Made by a program: the position numbers and the translations under genes. From Desulfovibrio porci (lineage in GTDB: Bacteria > Desulfobacterota > Desulfovibrionia > Desulfovibrionales > Desulfovibrionaceae), in the NCBI RefSeq assembly GCF_009696265.1, contig NZ_VUMH01000013.1:25579-89578 (forward strand): a DNA stretch of 64,000 bases. Direction: 5' to 3'. Positions 62,130 to 64,000 of the stretch are shown in pieces. The notes under the pieces are model-generated. The model did not search any database and was not told the origin of the DNA. It saw only the letters and a list, made by a program, of their open reading frames with translations. How positions within the stretch are numbered: position 1 is the first letter of the stretch; every line of letters starts with the position of its first letter.

Positions 62130-62924
62130 CTAGCCCTGGCGGCGCCCTATTTTTTCGTTAGCCGCGCGGTCCAGGGTATCCGAGGTCTGCATCACCTTCT
62201 GGTAGGCCTCAAACTGCCGCTGCACTTCAATCATGTTGACCATTTCCGTCACCACTTCCACATTGGCCGCCTCGGTGAAGCCCTGCTCCAGCCGCGCGCC
62301 GGCCAGATAGGCATCGCCCTCGGCCACATTCACGTTTTCGCGCGGGCGGAACAGATTGTGGCCCAGCTTTTCCAGATTCTGCGGATTGTCCACATTGATC
62401 AGGGCGATCTGGTTGACGACCGCGCCGTCGGCAATGACCTGGCCGTCCCCGCCGATGAGCACGTTGCGCGTGCCCGGCGGAATGACGATGTTGCCGCCCG
62501 TGCCCTGGAGCGGATAGCCCTGCGGGGTCATCACCGTGCCGTCGCCGGACAACAGAAAGTGGCCGTTGCGCGTCAGGTAATCCCCGTTGGGCGTGTTCAC
62601 CCGGAAAAAGGCGTTCTCGCCGCTGATGGCCACATCCAGCGGATCGCCGGTGAATTGCATGGACCCCTGGGAAAAGTCGAGTTTGGACACGGCGATGCGG
62701 GGCCGGGCCATATTCTTGGGCTCGGGAAAGAGCGGATCGGACCGCAGATTCATCAGGGGCTCACGGATCTCGTCATGCGCATAGGAAGCCATGGTGTCCT
62801 TGAAAGCCAGGGTGTCGCGTTTATAGCCGTGGGTATTCACGTTCGCCAAATTATTGGCGATGATGCTCATGCGGTGTTCTGTGGTCAGCGCGCCGAAAAG
62901 CCCGCTAAACAACGCGTCTTGCAT
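62130..62924 (-). CDS. flgF: flagellar proximal rod protein FlgF
   Basis: 264-aa rod protein, homologous to FlgG but divergent. MSIIANNLANVNTHGYKRDT is the N-terminal signature; DVAISGENAFFRVNTPNGDY and NGHFLLSGDGTVMTPQGYPL form the central domain; ANVEVVTEMVNMIEVQRQFE is the C-terminal helix. AAAGGAG precedes ATG 62924. It is the first gene of the flgF-flgG-flgA-flgH operon and has a sigma-54 promoter about 90 bp upstream. Confidence 0.93.
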   Translation of the reverse strand: MQDALFSGLFGALTTEHRMSIIANNLANVNTHGYKRDTLAFKDTMASYAHDEIREPLMNLRSDPLFPEPKNMARPRIAVSKLDFSQGSMQFTGDPLDVAISGENAFFRVNTPNGDYLTRNGHFLLSGDGTVMTPQGYPLQGTGGNIVIPPGTRNVLIGGDGQVIADGAVVNQIALINVDNPQNLEKLGHNLFRPRENVNVAEGDAYLAGARLEQGFTEAANVEVVTEMVNMIEVQRQFEAYQKVMQTSDTLDRAANEKIGRRQG

Positions 62925-63009
62925 AAAAAACTCCTTTGTCCGCGGCCGCTTGCCCGTCGGGCGGGCGCAGCCGTTGCCCAAGGCCGAAGCAGCCTTTGCC
63001 GGAAATTAT

Positions 63010-63024
63010 GCAAGGAACGGGCCA
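63010..63024 (-). promoter_or_regulatory. sigma-54 promoter of the flgFGAH operon
   Basis: On the minus strand TGGCCCG-TTCC-TTGC then A, with GG/GC spaced 12 bp. One -24 base differs from consensus. Expected start near 62998, about 75 nt before ATG 62924. The remaining gene-free part of 62925-63296 holds two near-identical 12-mers (CAATATCGTTAC at 63120, CAATATCGTAAG at 63154) before the kamA-type gene. Confidence 0.85.
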
Positions 63025-63296
63025 CAAAGATCGACGGCCCGGCCTTCCTTTCCGGGCAGCCCGGCGGCGCGCGGGCGAAATTCGGCGCGGCCGCAAAACA
63101 GGCATATATCCTTACGTGTCAATATCGTTACAATCCGGCTATTCATTGTTTCGCAATATCGTAAGTCAGGAACCTTTATCAGATGTTGGGAGGGCCATAT
63201 TGCCGAGTCCGACAAAATCAACAAATCATAAACCGCTTGCTTTATAGTTTAATTACATGTTATATATGTGACATAATCCGAAAAGGAGGTGCGCCC

Positions 63297-63878
63297 ATGT
63301 CTTGGCAGAACATGCTCAAAGAAAATATTGTCACTGTCGAGCAACTGCAAGAGCACATCTTCTTCCGGGAAGAGCATTTGGAGCAATTGCAACGGATCAG
63401 CAAGCGGTTTCCTTTTTCCATTCCGCCCTACTATCTGTCTCTGGTCGATCCTTCAGATCCTCATGATCCCATACGGAAGATGTGTGTTCCCAGCCCGGAC
63501 GAGCTCGACCCGGGCGGACGCTTCGACACCAGCGGCGAAGCGTCCAATACCGTGGTGCCCGGCCTGCAGCACAAATACCCGCAAACCGCGCTGATTCTGA
63601 CCACCAACGCCTGCGCCATGTATTGCCGTCACTGCTTCCGCAAACGTCTGGTAGGCCTGGAAGACAAGGAAACACGCCCGCAGCGCGACAAAATCATGGC
63701 GTATATCCGCGAGCATACCGAGATCAGCAATATTCTGCTCTCCGGCGGCGACGCCCTGCTCAACCCCACGTCCGTGCTCCGCGAATACCTGGAGGATCTC
63801 TGCAGCCTGGGGCATCTGGACGCCATCCGGATCGGCAGCCGCACTCCAGTGGTGCTGCCCATGCGTATCTACATGTAA
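63297..63878 (+). pseudogene. KamA-family radical SAM aminomutase, truncated by insertion
   Basis: 193 codons of a lysine 2,3-aminomutase-like gene. The N-terminal part is normal: FFREEHLEQLQRISKRFPFS, then the radical-SAM CX3CX2C motif in TTNACAMYCRHCFRKR near residue 106, LLSGGDALLNP, and IGSRTPVVLPMRIY. The frame then stops abruptly at ATG TAA, where family members continue for 150-200 residues including PLP- and substrate-binding parts. Foreign sequence with an IS481 transposase start begins there. The protein would keep the Fe-S site but lack the rest of the barrel, so it is almost certainly inactive. GGAGG precedes ATG 63297. Confidence 0.85.
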
Positions 63879-64000
63879 TGTTCCAATAGGTTGTTCACCC
63901 TGCCTCAAGCCGGTAAAGCTGGAGTTGACAGACAACAGTAAACCGAGCCGAGGACAGGGTGAACAGCCATAAGAATGCCAAATTGACTGCACGCGGTCGA
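63874..64000 (+). mobile_element. IS481-family insertion sequence, left end (partial)
   Basis: Sequence after the kamA break starts TGTAATGTTCCAATAGG. It contains an internal inverted repeat ggttgttcaccctg (63889-63902) / cagggtgaacagcc (63955-63968), 13 of 14 paired, and a transposase start on the plus strand. The element runs past the window edge, so the right end and target duplication cannot be seen. The exact left border is estimated from where KamA similarity ends. Confidence 0.72.
63959..64000 (+). CDS. IS481-family transposase, N-terminal fragment
   Basis: GTG start followed by codons for NSHKNAKLTARGR, the characteristic opening of IS481-type transposases (MNSHKNA-type). GAGG lies 6-9 nt upstream. 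Only 14 codons are in the window. The start codon sits inside the right arm of the inverted repeat at 63955-63968, so read-through transcripts from kamA would hide it. Confidence 0.7.
   Translation, partial: MNSHKNAKLTARGR

Overview
The window looks like a piece of chromosome from a GC-rich, sulfate-reducing Desulfovibrio-type bacterium (Desulfovibrionaceae). This is inferred from gene content: a periplasmic selenocysteine formate dehydrogenase with a tetraheme cytochrome c3 and FdhE, DUF169 and DUF4881 proteins, a MoeA-PBP fusion, a molbindin, an ATP-independent lactate/glycolate oxidase pair, and several sigma-54 systems. No rRNA, tRNA, CRISPR array or prophage was seen. The only mobile element with a recognisable transposase is an IS481-type end at the right edge.

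Layout. 1-4.7 kb: a DUF169 fragment, a TauE/SafE permease, a small membrane protein, a D-2-hydroxyacid dehydrogenase and an amidohydrolase, then the SRP RNA with its terminator. 5.2-14.6 kb: a FadR-type regulator diverges from a seven-gene carbon operon (CoA-ester lyase/CitE, malic enzyme, FAD and Fe-S 2-hydroxyacid dehydrogenase subunits, CitD, a second degenerate CitE, CitF) whose expected products converge on pyruvate and acetate. 15-24 kb (minus strand): fdhA(Sec)-fdhB-fdhE-cytochrome c3, preceded by a separate NtrC-type two-component pair. 24-27.6 kb: GNAT, pgi, a Cys-rich protein with a YchJ-type SEC-C protein, and a membrane protein.

27.9-35.7 kb is the most striking regulatory locus. 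A TauE/SafE operon has a perfect-consensus sigma-54 promoter. Divergent from it is a membrane-anchored sigma-54 activator with a GAFTEA loop and a winged-helix C-terminus, and a perfect inverted repeat about 100 bp upstream of the promoter is a candidate activator site. The activator gene is translationally coupled to a PEP-synthase-like protein with an unrelated C-terminal domain. 35.7-41 kb: MFS and ferritin-VIT1 transporters, and a coupled three-gene set containing cobU. 41-46 kb: cstA, thiD, then a sigma-54-driven fliJ-motE-truA operon.

46-53 kb (minus strand): a probable surface-sugar operon (HpcH-type aldolase, SDR, GT8-like transferase, CMP-Kdo-synthetase-like enzyme, acyltransferase) followed by a HAD phosphatase and a DUF3829 lipoprotein. 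53.5-59 kb: MoeA-PBP, Fe-ADH, a CGGC protein behind a structured leader, nitroreductase and molbindin. 59-63 kb: flgF-flgG-flgA-flgH from a perfect sigma-54 promoter and ending in a terminator without flgI. The window closes with a kamA-type radical-SAM gene cut by an IS481-family insertion. Two families of dispersed, hairpin-forming intergenic repeats recur, usually at gene 3' ends and often contributing the TAG stop codon.
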